Part shown: one piece after another, positions 1 through 9,376 of the stretch
Layout: the number at the start of each line of letters is the position of its first letter
Numbering within the stretch: position 1 is the first letter of the stretch
DNA from: Shewanella chilikensis
Lineage (GTDB): Bacteria; Pseudomonadota; Gammaproteobacteria; Enterobacterales; Shewanellaceae
Reading direction: 5' to 3'
Assembly (NCBI RefSeq): GCF_002836945.1
Contig: NZ_NIJM01000042.1
Location: forward strand, 1-38,025
DNA: 38,025 bases
Position numbers and translations under genes: made by a program
Notes under the pieces: model-generated
Database searches by the model: none
Seen by the model: only the letters and a program-made list of their open reading frames with translations
What the model was told of the DNA's origin: nothing

Positions 1-40
1 CCCTGCATGACGGCGCTATAAACCCAGCAATCCGCTAACC

Positions 41-75
41 GCCTATACCAGGCTATACCAGGCTATACCAGGCTA
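41..75. repeat. 10-bp tandem repeat, about 3.5 copies
   Basis: The unit GGCTATACCA follows itself head to tail; the first copy differs by one base (GCCTATACCA) and the array ends in a partial GGCTA. It lies just downstream of the tRNA-Ser(TGA) terminator, outside any gene visible in the window. Such short arrays change length by slippage; no function can be read from it. Confidence 0.85.
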
Positions 76-101
76 ATCGCTATCATCAAAACTGAGATGC
101 G

Positions 102-132
102 AAAAAGCCCGCCTGTTTACACAAGCGGGCTT
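102..132 (-). terminator. Rho-independent terminator of tRNA-Ser(TGA)
   Basis: Read on the minus strand, a 7-bp GC-rich stem (AGCCCGC with GCGGGCT) closes a 12-nt loop and is followed by a short T run. It starts 10 nt after the CCA end of the tRNA gene. Confidence 0.8.
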
Positions 133-141
133 CTCTGAATA

Positions 142-232
142 TGGTGGAGGAGCAGGGATTTGAACCCTGGATGGGCTATAAACCCATGCCGGTTTTCAAG
201 ACCGGTGCATTCAACCACTCTGCCACCCCTCC
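142..232 (-). tRNA. tRNA-Ser (anticodon TGA)
   Basis: A 91-nt class II tRNA with an encoded CCA end. The anticodon stem CCGGT/ACCGG encloses a loop carrying TGA, and the long variable arm typical of serine tRNAs is present. The T arm reads GGTTCAAATCC. It reads UCA and other UCN codons. It has its own promoter upstream and its own terminator downstream, so it is probably transcribed separately from the second tRNA-Ser gene. Confidence 0.97.
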
Positions 233-244
233 GGAACGAGGCGA

Positions 245-273
245 ATAATATATCCAACATAAAGGCGTGTAAA
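245..273 (-). promoter_or_regulatory. Sigma-70 promoter of tRNA-Ser(TGA)
   Basis: On the minus strand TTTACA (273-268) is separated by 17 bp from TATTAT (250-245). Transcription would start near 238, a few bases before the mature tRNA 5' end at 232, and the stretch after the -10 box is GC-rich as in stringently controlled stable-RNA promoters. Identified by eye from consensus match and position. Confidence 0.6.
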
Positions 274-415
274 CCTTTAATAAATCATTTCGTTCCAACT
301 GCTTATTCGTTAGGCAAAGCGGTTTTTAGTTGAACAATCCAGCTTTGTAAGCCCTTGAAAATGTGCTGACGATATAGAGTTCCCAGTTTTGCCGCTCTAA
401 TGAATATGCTTAAAA

Positions 416-449
416 AAGCAAAAACCCGACCATAAGGTCGGGTTTTTTT
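416..449 (-). terminator. Rho-independent terminator of tRNA-Ser(GGA)
   Basis: The stem CCCGACC/GGTCGGG with an ATAA loop is flanked by A and T runs, so it can work in both directions. It begins about 5 nt after the tRNA-Ser(GGA) gene on the minus strand. Confidence 0.85.
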
Positions 450-453
450 AATC

Positions 454-541
454 TGGCGGTGAAGGAGGGATTCGAACCCTCGATACGTTGCCGTATACAC
501 ACTTTCCAGGCGTGCTCCTTCAGCCACTCGGACACCTCACC
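454..541 (-). tRNA. tRNA-Ser (anticodon GGA)
   Basis: An 88-nt class II tRNA with an encoded CCA. The 7-bp acceptor stem includes one G-T pair, the anticodon loop CTGGAAA carries GGA, and there is a long serine-type variable arm. It reads UCC and UCU codons. It lies upstream of tRNA-Ser(TGA) in the same direction, but a terminator sits between the two. Confidence 0.97.
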
Positions 542-707
542 GCATCGATACTATTTACTGTGTGTATCAACACATTCACCAAGAGACATATCTCTATCCC
601 CTTGATGGAGCGGTACTTTACGCAAAAGGCGAATGCCGGTCAAGCAAAAATCCTCCTTAATCTCCGTTTGCGCGTTTGCTGAGCAGCACGGTTCATAAAT
701 GGTTCAA

Positions 708-2708
708 TCAATGTTCATTGAGCCTGAATTTACTCACTTCATCGCTCATCTTGTTGGCGTCTTTAATCAACAGCTCATTGAGTTTGCCAAGCTCATTGGC
801 AATATCCTGGGTATTGCGGTAGATATCGCTGATCTGCATCGCATTGCGATTCACCTCTTCTGATACGGCAGACTGCTCGTGGGTCGCGGCAGCTATCTGT
901 TCATTCATGCTATCGATAACTTCCACGTGCTCAACTATTCGCCTGAGTTCCTCACCGGCGCGGTTTGCCTCATCAACACTGATACCAGCCTGAGCCTTGC
1001 CTTTGGCAATAGCGGCTACCGCCACTTCGGCGCCCTGTTTGAGCCTTTCTGTCATATTCCGGATATCTTCGGTGGAAGATTGTGCCCGCTGCGCCAGATT
1101 GCGCACCTCATCGGCCACCACGGCAAAACCGCGGCCCATTTCGCCGGCCCTGGCGGCTTCGATGGCGGCATTCAAAGCCAGGAGATTGGTCTGCTCAGCT
1201 ATGCCACTGATGACCTCCAACACACTGACAATGCCGTGAATATCTTTATCCAGTTTGGAGATGGTCTCTGCGGCATAACTGATTTCTTCAGCCAGTTCAT
1301 TGATAGCCGATGCCGTGCGCCCCACTTCCAGGCTCCCTTCCCTGGCCTCAGTGCTGGCTTGATTGGAGGCTTCAGAGGCCCGTACTGCATTGGAGGCAAT
1401 TTCCTGTACTGTGGAACTCATCTCTGTCATCGCCGATGCCACTTGCTCTGTCTCGCTGTAGCCAACCGCTACATCAGCCTGCATCTGGGTCGAGTGCTGT
1501 TCCATCTGTTGTACCACTCCCAGCAAGGTCTTGCTGCTGGAGCGAACCCGCAGTATCACCTGCTCAAAGTCGGTCATCATACTGTTGAAGGACTCGGCCA
1601 GCTCGCCAAACTCATCTTTGCCCGTATGGGGCAAGCGCACACTCAAATCATAATCTGCCCGAGCTCGAGTCACCCCCTGGTGCAATTCCCGCAAACTGCC
1701 GTGTAGATACTTAAGAATAATGCTGGAAACAAGACTGACAATGATTAAACCAAACACCATAATCCCAAGTACTATCCAGGTCTGGTTAGTAGCATTTTGC
1801 TGTTTGCTCAAGGTCTCGGCCAGGAGTTTATTCGACAGTTTCCGCTCAAATTCATGTAACAGATTGATGCGTGCTGTCGACTGATTAAACCAAGTTTCCG
1901 GAGACTGGGACTTGAGATCCTCGGCTTTCTGGCCATAAGCCAAGTCCCTCAAACGAGCGACTTCGGCAACAGCAGCTTGCGCTTGCAATGCCTGTAAATC
2001 CTTGAGTGCGGTTTCATCAGCCAAGGCCACAAACCTTTCCTGGTAAGCATTTTGCTCGGAGACCAGAGTGATAAATTTACGGTAGACACCGGGTTTGAAC
2101 TCACTTTGACCGAAGGTAGAGCTGAGAACTGCCCGCTCGATACCGGCACGTTCCTTCATCTGCAAAAACGCCGAGAATGCTGCAGCTTGCATGGCAATTT
2201 GTTGATCGCCGCCCTTCTGCACACTGAGATCGACTATCGAAAGCAGCAATCTATTCAGCTCAGTGTAAAATGCCACTTCTTCAGCAACGCTTATCCCTTG
2301 TCTATCAACCTGGCTGCGAATTTCTCTCAAACGGGCAATGCTGCTTCTGGCCTGTGCTAAATCCGTAGCAAAATCGGCGGGAAGCTGATGACTATTCAGA
2401 AATTCATTAAATTGTTGTAACTGTTTGTCGGTCAGTTGCCGCTGGCCAGGCAACTTGTCGGCAAAACTTTTGCCCTTGGAACCAAGATAACCTGCGCTCA
2501 TGCCGCGCTCTTTTTGCAGTTCATGTACCAGCGCCGAGTTGACCGCTGCAAGCTCACTGAGATCCAGCACTTCTTCCAGGCCATTGGCGAGCGACAATCG
2601 ATCGCTGAACAATAAAATACCAAATAGAGTTGCCGCGATAAAAGGCGGCAGGATAACCAAGAGAAATTTGTGTTTCAGAGGGAGATTTTCAATCCATTGC
2701 CATTTCAT
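708..2708 (-). CDS. Methyl-accepting chemotaxis protein with NIT sensor domain
   Basis: A 666-residue inner-membrane chemoreceptor. Segments in order: short cytoplasmic start, membrane helix at about 13-34, a periplasmic helical NIT domain (about 50-290, marked by [13 protein letters not shown]), a second membrane helix at about 312-335, a HAMP linker, and the cytoplasmic signalling coil with the hairpin tip [18 protein letters not shown] that binds CheA/CheW. NIT domains in other proteins sense nitrate or nitrite; that ligand is an inference here. The start has AGGA 7 nt upstream. A possible promoter (minus strand, TTGACA 2805-2800, 15-bp spacer, TATACT 2784-2779) precedes it. It appears monocistronic, with tRNA genes downstream. 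Confidence 0.93.
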   Translation of the reverse strand: MKWQWIENLPLKHKFLLVILPPFIAATLFGILLFSDRLSLANGLEEVLDLSELAAVNSALVHELQKERGMSAGYLGSKGKSFADKLPGQRQLTDKQLQQFNEFLNSHQLPADFATDLAQARSSIARLREIRSQVDRQGISVAEEVAFYTELNRLLLSIVDLSVQKGGDQQIAMQAAAFSAFLQMKERAGIERAVLSSTFGQSEFKPGVYRKFITLVSEQNAYQERFVALADETALKDLQALQAQAAVAEVARLRDLAYGQKAEDLKSQSPETWFNQSTARINLLHEFERKLSNKLLAETLSKQQNATNQTWIVLGIMVFGLIIVSLVSSIILKYLHGSLRELHQGVTRARADYDLSVRLPHTGKDEFGELAESFNSMMTDFEQVILRVRSSSKTLLGVVQQMEQHSTQMQADVAVGYSETEQVASAMTEMSSTVQEIASNAVRASEASNQASTEAREGSLEVGRTASAINELAEEISYAAETISKLDKDIHGIVSVLEVISGIAEQTNLLALNAAIEAARAGEMGRGFAVVADEVRNLAQRAQSSTEDIRNMTERLKQGAEVAVAAIAKGKAQAGISVDEANRAGEELRRIVEHVEVIDSMNEQIAAATHEQSAVSEEVNRNAMQISDIYRNTQDIANELGKLNELLIKDANKMSDEVSKFRLNEH

Positions 2709-2810
2709 TGATGCATCCTTTAAGCAGCTAACTTACTCATTTATTACTATGAAATTCAATTTTCAGCATACGTTGGCAAGTATAGTCGATGCTAATGGAT
2801 GTCAATGGAA

Positions 2811-2836
2811 AAAGAGCCTACAAATGTAGGCTCTTT
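2811..2836 (-). terminator. Rho-independent terminator of nadA
   Basis: A perfect 12-bp stem (AAAGAGCCTACA with its complement) and a 2-nt loop, followed on the minus strand by TTTTT. It lies 35 nt after the nadA stop and ahead of the chemoreceptor promoter. Confidence 0.88.
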
Positions 2837-2870
2837 ATTGGCTTGTCGAATAAAAAACAGTTTGAGCTAT

Positions 2871-3938
2871 TCAGGCGTTGCCTTTGACCTGCATATTGAG
2901 GGTTTTGGCAAAATCCAGCATCCGGGTCAGAGGCACCAGAGCGCCTTGACGCAGCGCTTCATCGACGAAGATCTCATGTTGGCTGCTGTCCTGGTTTTCC
3001 AGCGCGCTGGCAATCGCCTTGAGACCATTCATTGCCATCCAGGGGCAGTGAGCACAGCTGCGGCAAGTGGCACCTTCACCGCCGGTTGGGGCTTCAATCA
3101 GGGTCTTGCCCGGCGCGGCCTGTTGCATCTTGTAGAAGATGCCTCTATCGGTGGCCACGATAAAGGTATCATTGTCCATGGTCTGGGCAGCTTTGATCAA
3201 CTGACTGGTTGAACCTACGGCATCGGCCATTTCCACCACACTCGCCGGAGATTCAGGGTGAACCAGAATAGCGGCGTTCGGATGCTGCGCTTTTAATTGA
3301 CGCAAGGCCCTGGCCTTGAATTCATCGTGAACGATACACTCGCCCTGCCACATCAACATCTCGGCACCGGTTTGCTTGGCAATATAACTGCCCAAGTGAC
3401 GGTCTGGCCCCCAGATGATCTTCTTGCCTTCGCCGTCCAGGTGTTCCACGATTTCCAACGCTATGCTGGAAGTCACTACCCAATCGGCCCGGGCTTTGAC
3501 CGCAGCCGAAGTATTGGCATAAACCACTACCGTGTGATCCGGATGCGCGTCGCAAAAGGCACTGAACTGCTCAATAGGACAACCAACATCCAAAGAACAG
3601 GTGGCTTCCAGAGTCGGCATCAGAATGGTTTTTTCCGGGCTCAGGATCTTGGCGGTTTCCCCCATAAACTTAACCCCGGCAACGATGAGCGTTTTGGCGG
3701 GATGATCACGCCCAAAACGCGCCATTTCCAGCGAGTCGGAAACGCAGCCACCGGTTTCCTCGGCCAGAGCCTGAATTTCAGGGTCCGTATAGTAGTGGGC
3801 AACCAGCACGGCATTCTGCTCTTTGAGCAGTTGCTTGATCCTGGCTTTGTATTCGCTTTTTTCCTGTTCAGACAAGGGAACCGGTTTTGGCGGGAACGGA
3901 TATTGAATATTTTCTATGCTTGGTGCTACCTGACTCAT
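2871..3938 (-). CDS. nadA: Quinolinate synthase NadA
   Basis: Condenses iminoaspartate with dihydroxyacetone phosphate to quinolinate, the second step of de novo NAD synthesis. The cysteines expected for the oxygen-sensitive 4Fe-4S cluster are visible: [13 protein letters not shown] and the C-terminal CRSCAHC. The reading frame stays open upstream to 4070, but the start was set at 3938 (355 residues, [10 protein letters not shown]). A good promoter with TATAAT lies at 3970-3975, inside the longer frame, and homologues have about 350 residues. It appears monocistronic, between bkdB and the chemoreceptor, with its own promoter and terminator. The nadB partner is not in the window. Confidence 0.95.
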   Translation of the reverse strand: MSQVAPSIENIQYPFPPKPVPLSEQEKSEYKARIKQLLKEQNAVLVAHYYTDPEIQALAEETGGCVSDSLEMARFGRDHPAKTLIVAGVKFMGETAKILSPEKTILMPTLEATCSLDVGCPIEQFSAFCDAHPDHTVVVYANTSAAVKARADWVVTSSIALEIVEHLDGEGKKIIWGPDRHLGSYIAKQTGAEMLMWQGECIVHDEFKARALRQLKAQHPNAAILVHPESPASVVEMADAVGSTSQLIKAAQTMDNDTFIVATDRGIFYKMQQAAPGKTLIEAPTGGEGATCRSCAHCPWMAMNGLKAIASALENQDSSQHEIFVDEALRQGALVPLTRMLDFAKTLNMQVKGNA

Positions 3939-3969
3939 AACAGACCCAATGCGACTAATACTGTTGGCA

Positions 3970-3998
3970 ATTATACGAAATCTGCCATCAAATCGTAA
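3970..3998 (-). promoter_or_regulatory. Sigma-70 promoter of nadA
   Basis: On the minus strand TTACGA (3998-3993), a 17-bp spacer and a perfect TATAAT (3975-3970) predict a start near 3963, giving a leader of about 25 nt before ATG 3938. This fixes the nadA start against the longer open frame. Confidence 0.6.
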
Positions 3999-4075
3999 CC
4001 ACTTTGTGCTTGGGATCAAATAAAGCCATTGCCTTAAGAAGGCAAGAAGAGTGCAGCTCCCGAAACACACCTAAA

Positions 4076-4101
4076 ACAAGGCCCCGCATTGCAGGGCCTT
4101 T
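4076..4101 (-). terminator. Rho-independent terminator of the bkd operon
   Basis: On the minus strand AAGGCCC and GGGCCTT pair around a 9-nt loop and are followed by GTTTT. It lies a few bases after the bkdB stop. Confidence 0.85.
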
Positions 4102-4105
4102 ATGA

Positions 4106-5710
4106 TTATCTCATCGCCAGCAGCATTTCCTGCGGCTGCTCGAGATACTGTTTCCACAGATTACAGAAGCGGGCAATGGTGCCGCCATCTATCACTCTGT
4201 GGTCACCGGACCAACTGACCTGCATCAGTTTACGGGCTTCTACCTTACCCTTGGCATTGAAACGCGGCAGGGTTTGCACCTTACCCAAGGCCACAATCGC
4301 CACTTCGGGTTTATTGATAATAGGTGTTGCCACAGTGCCGCCCAGCGCGCCTATGTTGGAGATAGAGATGCTACCATCTTTAAGATCGGCAGGTGCCACT
4401 CTACCTGAGCGCGCGGCCTGGGTCAGACGGGTAACTTCGGCGGCAACATCCAGAATCGACTTATCCTGCACATCCTTGACGTTGGGCACCAACAAACCGA
4501 CCTTGGAGTCAACGGCCATACCTATGTTATGACGGCCAAGATAGGTGAGCTCAGTGCAATCGGCGTTCACTCGGCTGTTGATCACCGGAAACTCGGTCAG
4601 CGCCAGCGACATGGCCTTCATAAAGAAAGGCATCATGGTCAGCTTGAGCTCGTCATTGGAGTACTTGGCCTTCATCGCTTCACGAAGGGCGATAAGCTCG
4701 GTCAAGTCCAGCTCTTCGCAGTAAGTAAAGTGCGGAATGCTGGAAACTGATTCCGTCATCATCCGCGCCATCACAGCGCGAACGCCCTTGATAGGCTCTA
4801 CCCTGTCGTTTGCAGTTGCCGCTGTGCCGGTTTGCACTTGGCCCTGTGGCAAAGTTTGGGGTTGGGCTTGTGCCTGAGGAGTCGCCCCCTTAAGGAAACG
4901 CTCGATATCCTCTTTGTAGACCCGGCCGTTTTTGCCGCTGCCGGGCACTTTGGCGATATCGACATCCAGGCTGCGAGCCATACGTCTTACCGCTGGGCTC
5001 GCCAGTGCCTTGCCTTGGGGCACCATACTGCTGCCAGCAGTTTGCGAGCCGCTCTGGGCTTGAGTCTGGGCTTGAGAGACGGCAGATGCTGAGCCTGATG
5101 GAGCACTTGCTGCAGCGGTTTGAGCCACAGGTGCACTGCCTGATTCTGCGGCAACTTCAATGGCAAACAGTGGCTGATGCACTTGGGCCAACTGCCCCTT
5201 ACGGTAGTGCAGCTTGACGATTTTACCGGCCTTCATCGCCGGGATTTGCACCAGTGCCTTGTCTGTCATTACATCGCAGATGGGTTGATCTTCAACCACA
5301 GTGTCGCCTTCTGCGACCAGCCACTCCACCAGTTCGCACTCGACTATGCCCTCGCCGATATCCGGCAGCATAAAGTCTTCCACCTGCCTGTCGGCGCTAG
5401 CCGTAGTGTTAGTGCTAGACGATGCGGCAGTATCGGCGCTGGCTGCAGGTACAGGCGCTTCGCTGTCTGCAGCGTCCACTTCCACGGCATACAAAGGCTC
5501 ATGCACCTTGGCAATTTCACCCTTGGCGTAATAAAGCTTACTGATAACACCGGGGAAAGGCGCTGGAATTTGCACCAGTGCCTTGTCTGTCATCACATCA
5601 CAAACAGGTTGATCTTCGGCGACGGTATCGCCCTCAGCCACCAACCATTCCACCAGTTCACACTCAACAACACCTTCGCCTATGTCGGGCAAAATAAAAT
5701 CTTTAATCAT
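4106..5710 (-). CDS. bkdB: Branched-chain 2-oxoacid dehydrogenase E2 (dihydrolipoyl acyltransferase)
   Basis: The 534-residue core subunit of the complex that converts branched-chain 2-oxoacids to acyl-CoA. Two lipoyl domains (about 2-78 and 110-186) each carry the site VMTDKALVQIP, with attachment lysines at K43 and K151. They are joined by Ala/Ser/Gln-rich linkers. A peripheral-subunit-binding domain follows at about 235-275, then the acyltransferase domain with the catalytic HRVIDG (H504, D508) near the C-terminus. The two lipoyl domains are nearly identical, pointing to a recent internal duplication or gene conversion. SD AGGAGA precedes the ATG, 10 nt after the bkdA2 stop, so the three genes form one operon. 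No E3 (lpd) gene is present, so E3 is presumably shared with other complexes. Confidence 0.95.
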   Translation of the reverse strand: MIKDFILPDIGEGVVECELVEWLVAEGDTVAEDQPVCDVMTDKALVQIPAPFPGVISKLYYAKGEIAKVHEPLYAVEVDAADSEAPVPAASADTAASSSTNTTASADRQVEDFMLPDIGEGIVECELVEWLVAEGDTVVEDQPICDVMTDKALVQIPAMKAGKIVKLHYRKGQLAQVHQPLFAIEVAAESGSAPVAQTAAASAPSGSASAVSQAQTQAQSGSQTAGSSMVPQGKALASPAVRRMARSLDVDIAKVPGSGKNGRVYKEDIERFLKGATPQAQAQPQTLPQGQVQTGTAATANDRVEPIKGVRAVMARMMTESVSSIPHFTYCEELDLTELIALREAMKAKYSNDELKLTMMPFFMKAMSLALTEFPVINSRVNADCTELTYLGRHNIGMAVDSKVGLLVPNVKDVQDKSILDVAAEVTRLTQAARSGRVAPADLKDGSISISNIGALGGTVATPIINKPEVAIVALGKVQTLPRFNAKGKVEARKLMQVSWSGDHRVIDGGTIARFCNLWKQYLEQPQEMLLAMR

Positions 5711-5720
5711 CCTGGCTCTC

Positions 5721-6698
5721 CTAAAAATTCACCGAGGCCTTGATGGCTTCAAAGGTTTTAAGCGCATCCGGCATATATTCTTTTTCGTGGATCAATGGAT
5801 ATGGCGTATCCAGACCACAAACCCGGCTGATGGGCGACTCCAGGTACAGGAAACATTCCTGTTGGATGGTAGCGGCAATTTCACCGGCAAAACCACCGGT
5901 CAGCGGCGCTTCGTGGTTGATAAGCAATCTGCCGGTCTTTTTCACCGACTCGGCCACGGTTTCCACATCCCAAGGCGCGAGAGTACGAAGGTCGATGACT
6001 TCACAGTCGATGCCTTCCTCCTTGGCCATATCGGCCGCCTTCTCAATGATTTCCATCTGCGCGCCCCAGGCGAGCAGAGTAATATCTTTACCTTCACGAA
6101 CCACTTCGGCTTTACCCAGCTCCAATTGATAATCGCCTTCCGGCACATCGCCGACAGAGGCGCGGTACAGGCGCTTGGGCTCGAAAAAGACCACTGGGTT
6201 GTTATCGCGAATGGCGGCCAGCAGCAAACCCTTGGCTTGGTAGGGGTTACGGGGAACCACCACCTTAAGACCGGGTGTTTGGGTAAAGTAGGCTTCCGGT
6301 GACTGGGAGTGATAATGACCACCGGCAATGCCGCCGCCATAGGGGGTTCTGAAAGTCAGGCCGCCGACATCAAACTCGTTGCCGCTACGGTATCTGAACT
6401 TGGCCGCTTCGTTGACGATTTGATCGAACGCCGGGAAGATGTAGTCGGCAAACTGGATTTCCGCTACCGGCGTCATGCCGTTGGAAGCCAGGCCGTTGGC
6501 AAAGCCGGCAATCCCCTGCTCGGTAAGTGGAGTATTGAAACAGCGCTCACGGCCAAACTTTTCCTGCAAACCGGAAGTTGCCCGGAACACACCGCCGAAA
6601 TGGCCTACGTCTTCACCGAAAACCAGCATCTTGTCGTCGGCTTCCATCGCTATGGTCAGGGCATTATTGATGGCCTGTAACATATTCATCTGTGCCAC
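5721..6698 (-). CDS. bkdA2: Branched-chain 2-oxoacid dehydrogenase E1 beta subunit
   Basis: A 325-residue transketolase-type beta subunit that pairs with BkdA1 to decarboxylate 2-oxoisovalerate, 2-oxoisocaproate and 3-methyl-2-oxovalerate using thiamine diphosphate. Family signatures include [15 protein letters not shown] near the N-terminus, [24 protein letters not shown], and the C-terminal [13 protein letters not shown]. The start codon is GTG (6698), with GGGAG 9 nt upstream, placed 2 nt after the bkdA1 stop; this tight spacing suggests translational coupling. Length is normal for the family. Confidence 0.95.
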   Translation of the reverse strand: MAQMNMLQAINNALTIAMEADDKMLVFGEDVGHFGGVFRATSGLQEKFGRERCFNTPLTEQGIAGFANGLASNGMTPVAEIQFADYIFPAFDQIVNEAAKFRYRSGNEFDVGGLTFRTPYGGGIAGGHYHSQSPEAYFTQTPGLKVVVPRNPYQAKGLLLAAIRDNNPVVFFEPKRLYRASVGDVPEGDYQLELGKAEVVREGKDITLLAWGAQMEIIEKAADMAKEEGIDCEVIDLRTLAPWDVETVAESVKKTGRLLINHEAPLTGGFAGEIAATIQQECFLYLESPISRVCGLDTPYPLIHEKEYMPDALKTFEAIKASVNF

Positions 6699-6700
6699 GC

Positions 6701-7879
6701 TTATGATCTCCCTGCTGTTTTAGGATAGGCTTTCGGATACTTGGCAACGTGGGCCTTAAGCTCGGTTAATTGCTGCTTGAGCGCCGCTGTCGGCTGATCA
6801 AAAACATCTTCTATGATGGCTTCTATAGTTGGTGCCGGAACCTTTTCGGCCACTTTTACCGCGGCCAGCACTTCCTCGCGATACTTCTCATACAGCTCGG
6901 TCTCGTCGCTTTCCTTGAGCCAGCCTTTGTTGATCAGCCACAACTTGAAGCGTTTCACAGGGTCGTGCTGTTGCCACTTGGCTTCTTCTTCTTTAGAGCG
7001 ATAACCGGATGGATCGTCGGAAGATGAGTGGGCTCCCAGGCGGTAGGTCATGGCTTCAATCAGCACAGGCGCGTTGTTTTCAAGCGCGAAGGCTCTGGCT
7101 TGCTGCGTTGCGGCCAGAACCGCCAGCATATCGTTACCGTCGACTCTGATGGTGTGCATGCCATAACCAACGCCGCGGCTGGCTATGCCGTTACCGGCGT
7201 ACTGCTCTTCCGTAGGGGTTGAGATGGCGTAGCCGTTGTTGCGGCAGAAGAAGATGACCGGCGCTTTGTGAACTGCGGCCATATTAAGACCGGCATGGAA
7301 ATCACCTTCAGAGGCGGCACCTTCACCGAAGTAACAGATAGCGACATTACGCTTGCCCTGCATCTTCAGCGAGTAACCTACACCGGATGCCTGCGGGATC
7401 TGAGTCGCCAGCGGTGAAGAGATGGTTTGATAGTTGAGTTCACGGCTGCCGTAGTGAATAGGCATCTGCCGACCTTTGCCCAGATCTTTCTCATTGCTGA
7501 ACATCTGGTTCATAAACTGCTCAGTGGTAAAGCCGCGATAACGCAGTGCGGCATGTTCGCGGTACTGGGCAAGGATCACATCCTTGTCATCCAGCGCGGC
7601 GGCACTGCCGATAACGGCGGCTTCTTCACCGATACAGGTCATGTAAAAACTGATCCTTCCCTGACGCTGGGCGCCCAACATACGTTCGTCCAGGACACGG
7701 GTGAAGACACAGGTATCGAATATCTTGCGTGACAGGGCTTCATCTATGACGGGCAATACTGCCTCTTCATAGGTGGTGCCGTCGGCCTGAAGTATTTTGA
7801 GTACAGGGATATGCAGCGAGTCCTTGTTCAAAAAACTCACCCGGTGCACCGTCTCATTCATCTTTGTTGCGTTGCTCAT
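6701..7879 (-). CDS. bkdA1: Branched-chain 2-oxoacid dehydrogenase E1 alpha subunit
   Basis: A 392-residue alpha subunit, first gene of the bkd operon. The thiamine-diphosphate motif is seen as [17 protein letters not shown] through [11 protein letters not shown], and the loop [16 protein letters not shown] is the family phospho-loop region. With BkdA2 it forms the E1 heterotetramer that feeds the E2 lipoyl arms. The ATG at 7879 has only a weak SD (AAGAG); a second Met six codons in is possible. The promoter about 75-100 bp upstream carries a LiuR-like palindrome, so induction during branched-chain amino acid degradation is expected. Confidence 0.95.
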   Translation of the reverse strand: MSNATKMNETVHRVSFLNKDSLHIPVLKILQADGTTYEEAVLPVIDEALSRKIFDTCVFTRVLDERMLGAQRQGRISFYMTCIGEEAAVIGSAAALDDKDVILAQYREHAALRYRGFTTEQFMNQMFSNEKDLGKGRQMPIHYGSRELNYQTISSPLATQIPQASGVGYSLKMQGKRNVAICYFGEGAASEGDFHAGLNMAAVHKAPVIFFCRNNGYAISTPTEEQYAGNGIASRGVGYGMHTIRVDGNDMLAVLAATQQARAFALENNAPVLIEAMTYRLGAHSSSDDPSGYRSKEEEAKWQQHDPVKRFKLWLINKGWLKESDETELYEKYREEVLAAVKVAEKVPAPTIEAIIEDVFDQPTAALKQQLTELKAHVAKYPKAYPKTAGRS

Positions 7880-7952
7880 AGTGTGCTCTTGTTATCTCTG
7901 GGTTTGTCCGGCTCGAAACCGGCCCTACCGATTTTTTCAGTACGCGCCCCGA

Positions 7953-7981
7953 ACATTACGTTAACGTAAACTAGCAAGCAA
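7953..7981 (-). promoter_or_regulatory. bkd operon promoter
   Basis: On the minus strand TTGCTT (7981-7976), a 17-bp spacer and TATAAT-like TAATGT (7958-7953). A perfect palindrome covers most of the spacer, the arrangement typical of MerR-family regulators, which bind between -35 and -10. The predicted RNA start lies near 7946, about 67 nt before bkdA1. Confidence 0.55.
7956..7969. promoter_or_regulatory. LiuR-like operator
   Basis: The 14-bp perfect palindrome TTACGTTAACGTAA. It resembles the reported recognition sequence of LiuR, the MerR-family regulator of branched-chain amino acid and fatty-acid degradation in gammaproteobacteria. Its place upstream of bkdA1, inside the promoter spacer, fits. 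liuR itself is not in the window, so the assignment rests on motif and gene context. Confidence 0.7.
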
Positions 7982-8042
7982 CTCCCACCTTGGATGCTTT
8001 GCCAACTAGCATGGGAGCGGCGCGTATATATTGGTTTACAAT

Positions 8043-9080
8043 TCAGGCCAATGGCACCTCTGTGGCCTGAACCAGGCAGATCACCGTTCGTTGGCCAATG
8101 GGCACCTTGGCGTTGGGAAACACCACGGCTTCCGAGTCCTGCTCTACTCGAATATCCCGGCCCGCTTCCCGCGCCAGCACATATCCCTTGGGGAAAGCGG
8201 TGAAGTTTTCCACATCGCTGGCAAAGGTAAATTCAAAGTCGTCGGCCTGCTTATTGATGACCCTACAGACCTGATAGATATTGACCCGCTCAAGCGCCTG
8301 CTCCTCGAGTTCGAGCGGTTGCTTGCAGATCAAACGACTCAGCATCTCCCGGGTGGCGATAAAACGTGTCATATCGTTTTGTCCCATGGGGTAAACCTTG
8401 CCAAGTTCAATGGTAAAGGCGTCGGCGTCAAACTGATTTGACGAGAAATAGCTGAAAGTGGTTGTGGGTTCGTGATGGAGCAACAGGGTATCGACTCCGG
8501 CCGCCTCCAGGAACATCAATTGTTCACGGCTGTAAGCCCTACCTGGTCGATAGGGATAGATGGCAAACTTTTCATGCTTGGAGCCGCGAATGGCGGTGTG
8601 CAGATCGTAATGGATCCTCTGTCTTGCCCCTTGTGGTGCGTCTTCGAAGAAACGTGTGACATAAGTTTCCAGTTTCTTGGCGCGGATCCGCTCCGGGTTC
8701 ACCAGCCCGGGCGGATTGGAATGTTCGCCACTGAACAGCCGGTTGAGGTTTTCATCGACAATACGAGTGCCACGGTTAATTGCCGCCGGGTTACCGAACA
8801 TGAAAAGTACTCGCTGCCCTACCCGTATCTCTTGCTTTAACAGCGACTTGATAATGCCATTACACAGTTCGATAGGTGCAGTTTCATTGCCGTGTACCCC
8901 GGATGACAACACGATATCTTTATCACTCTGGTTGTTCAGAGGTTCAAACAGCAAGACTCCTGTGTCCCAAATCGCTATCCGGGTGTGGTCGCCAAGCGTG
9001 CCACTGATACTCTCCAATGAATTGGGGTTATTCAGAGTCAATGACAGGAAGTCAGGATTATCCTTCAGGGCTTGTAACAC
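8043..9080 (-). CDS. astE: Succinylglutamate desuccinylase AstE
   Basis: Hydrolyses N-succinylglutamate to glutamate and succinate, the last step of the arginine succinyltransferase pathway. It is a zinc hydrolase of the AspA/AstE family: zinc ligands in [11 protein letters not shown] and YDLHTAIRG, substrate contacts in [11 protein letters not shown], and the catalytic glutamate in [14 protein letters not shown]. The frame is open to 9185, but the start was set at GTG 9080 (345 residues). AAGGAG lies 6 nt before this GTG, and homologues begin at LQAL. The other ast genes are absent, so this is an isolated member of the pathway, directly upstream of bkd in the same direction but 163 bp away. 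Confidence 0.93.
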   Translation of the reverse strand: MLQALKDNPDFLSLTLNNPNSLESISGTLGDHTRIAIWDTGVLLFEPLNNQSDKDIVLSSGVHGNETAPIELCNGIIKSLLKQEIRVGQRVLFMFGNPAAINRGTRIVDENLNRLFSGEHSNPPGLVNPERIRAKKLETYVTRFFEDAPQGARQRIHYDLHTAIRGSKHEKFAIYPYRPGRAYSREQLMFLEAAGVDTLLLHHEPTTTFSYFSSNQFDADAFTIELGKVYPMGQNDMTRFIATREMLSRLICKQPLELEEQALERVNIYQVCRVINKQADDFEFTFASDVENFTAFPKGYVLAREAGRDIRVEQDSEAVVFPNAKVPIGQRTVICLVQATEVPLA

Positions 9081-9315
9081 GAAATACTCCTTCTTATTGC
9101 CGATTTGGCTGTTGTTTCCATTAACGCTGTCTCCTGGGAACTTGTTGCAATGCGTTTGCTTGTTGAGACCAGCGCCAGAGAGCAAGATTTCATAGTACCA
9201 CAGCTTATTAAATTGGTGATGTGACTAAAGCTATCCAATGCCAGGCTCGCGAACTGGTTTCAGATAGTTCTTATCTAACTAAGGAGCAAAAAAGCCACTC
9301 CGACAAATACACCAC

Positions 9316-9344
9316 TTGCGCCGGAAAAACTTATCACGCATAAT
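9316..9344 (+). promoter_or_regulatory. Possible msrA promoter
   Basis: TTGCGC (9316-9321), a 17-bp spacer and CATAAT (9339-9344) would start RNA about 26 nt before the msrA ATG. The match is moderate. An AGATA/TATCT inverted repeat lies further upstream at 9262-9276 with no assigned role. Confidence 0.4.
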
Positions 9345-9376
9345 TTTGGCCATCTGGACATCTAGAGGTAAATTCA

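Noticed and set aside
303..527. 74-codon open frame on the minus strand
   Set aside because: It runs through the tRNA-Ser(GGA) gene and its terminator; no SD and no coding character.
879..1706. 275-codon open frame antisense to the chemoreceptor
   Set aside because: Fully inside a well-supported gene on the other strand; its composition is the mirror of the coding strand and it matches no family.
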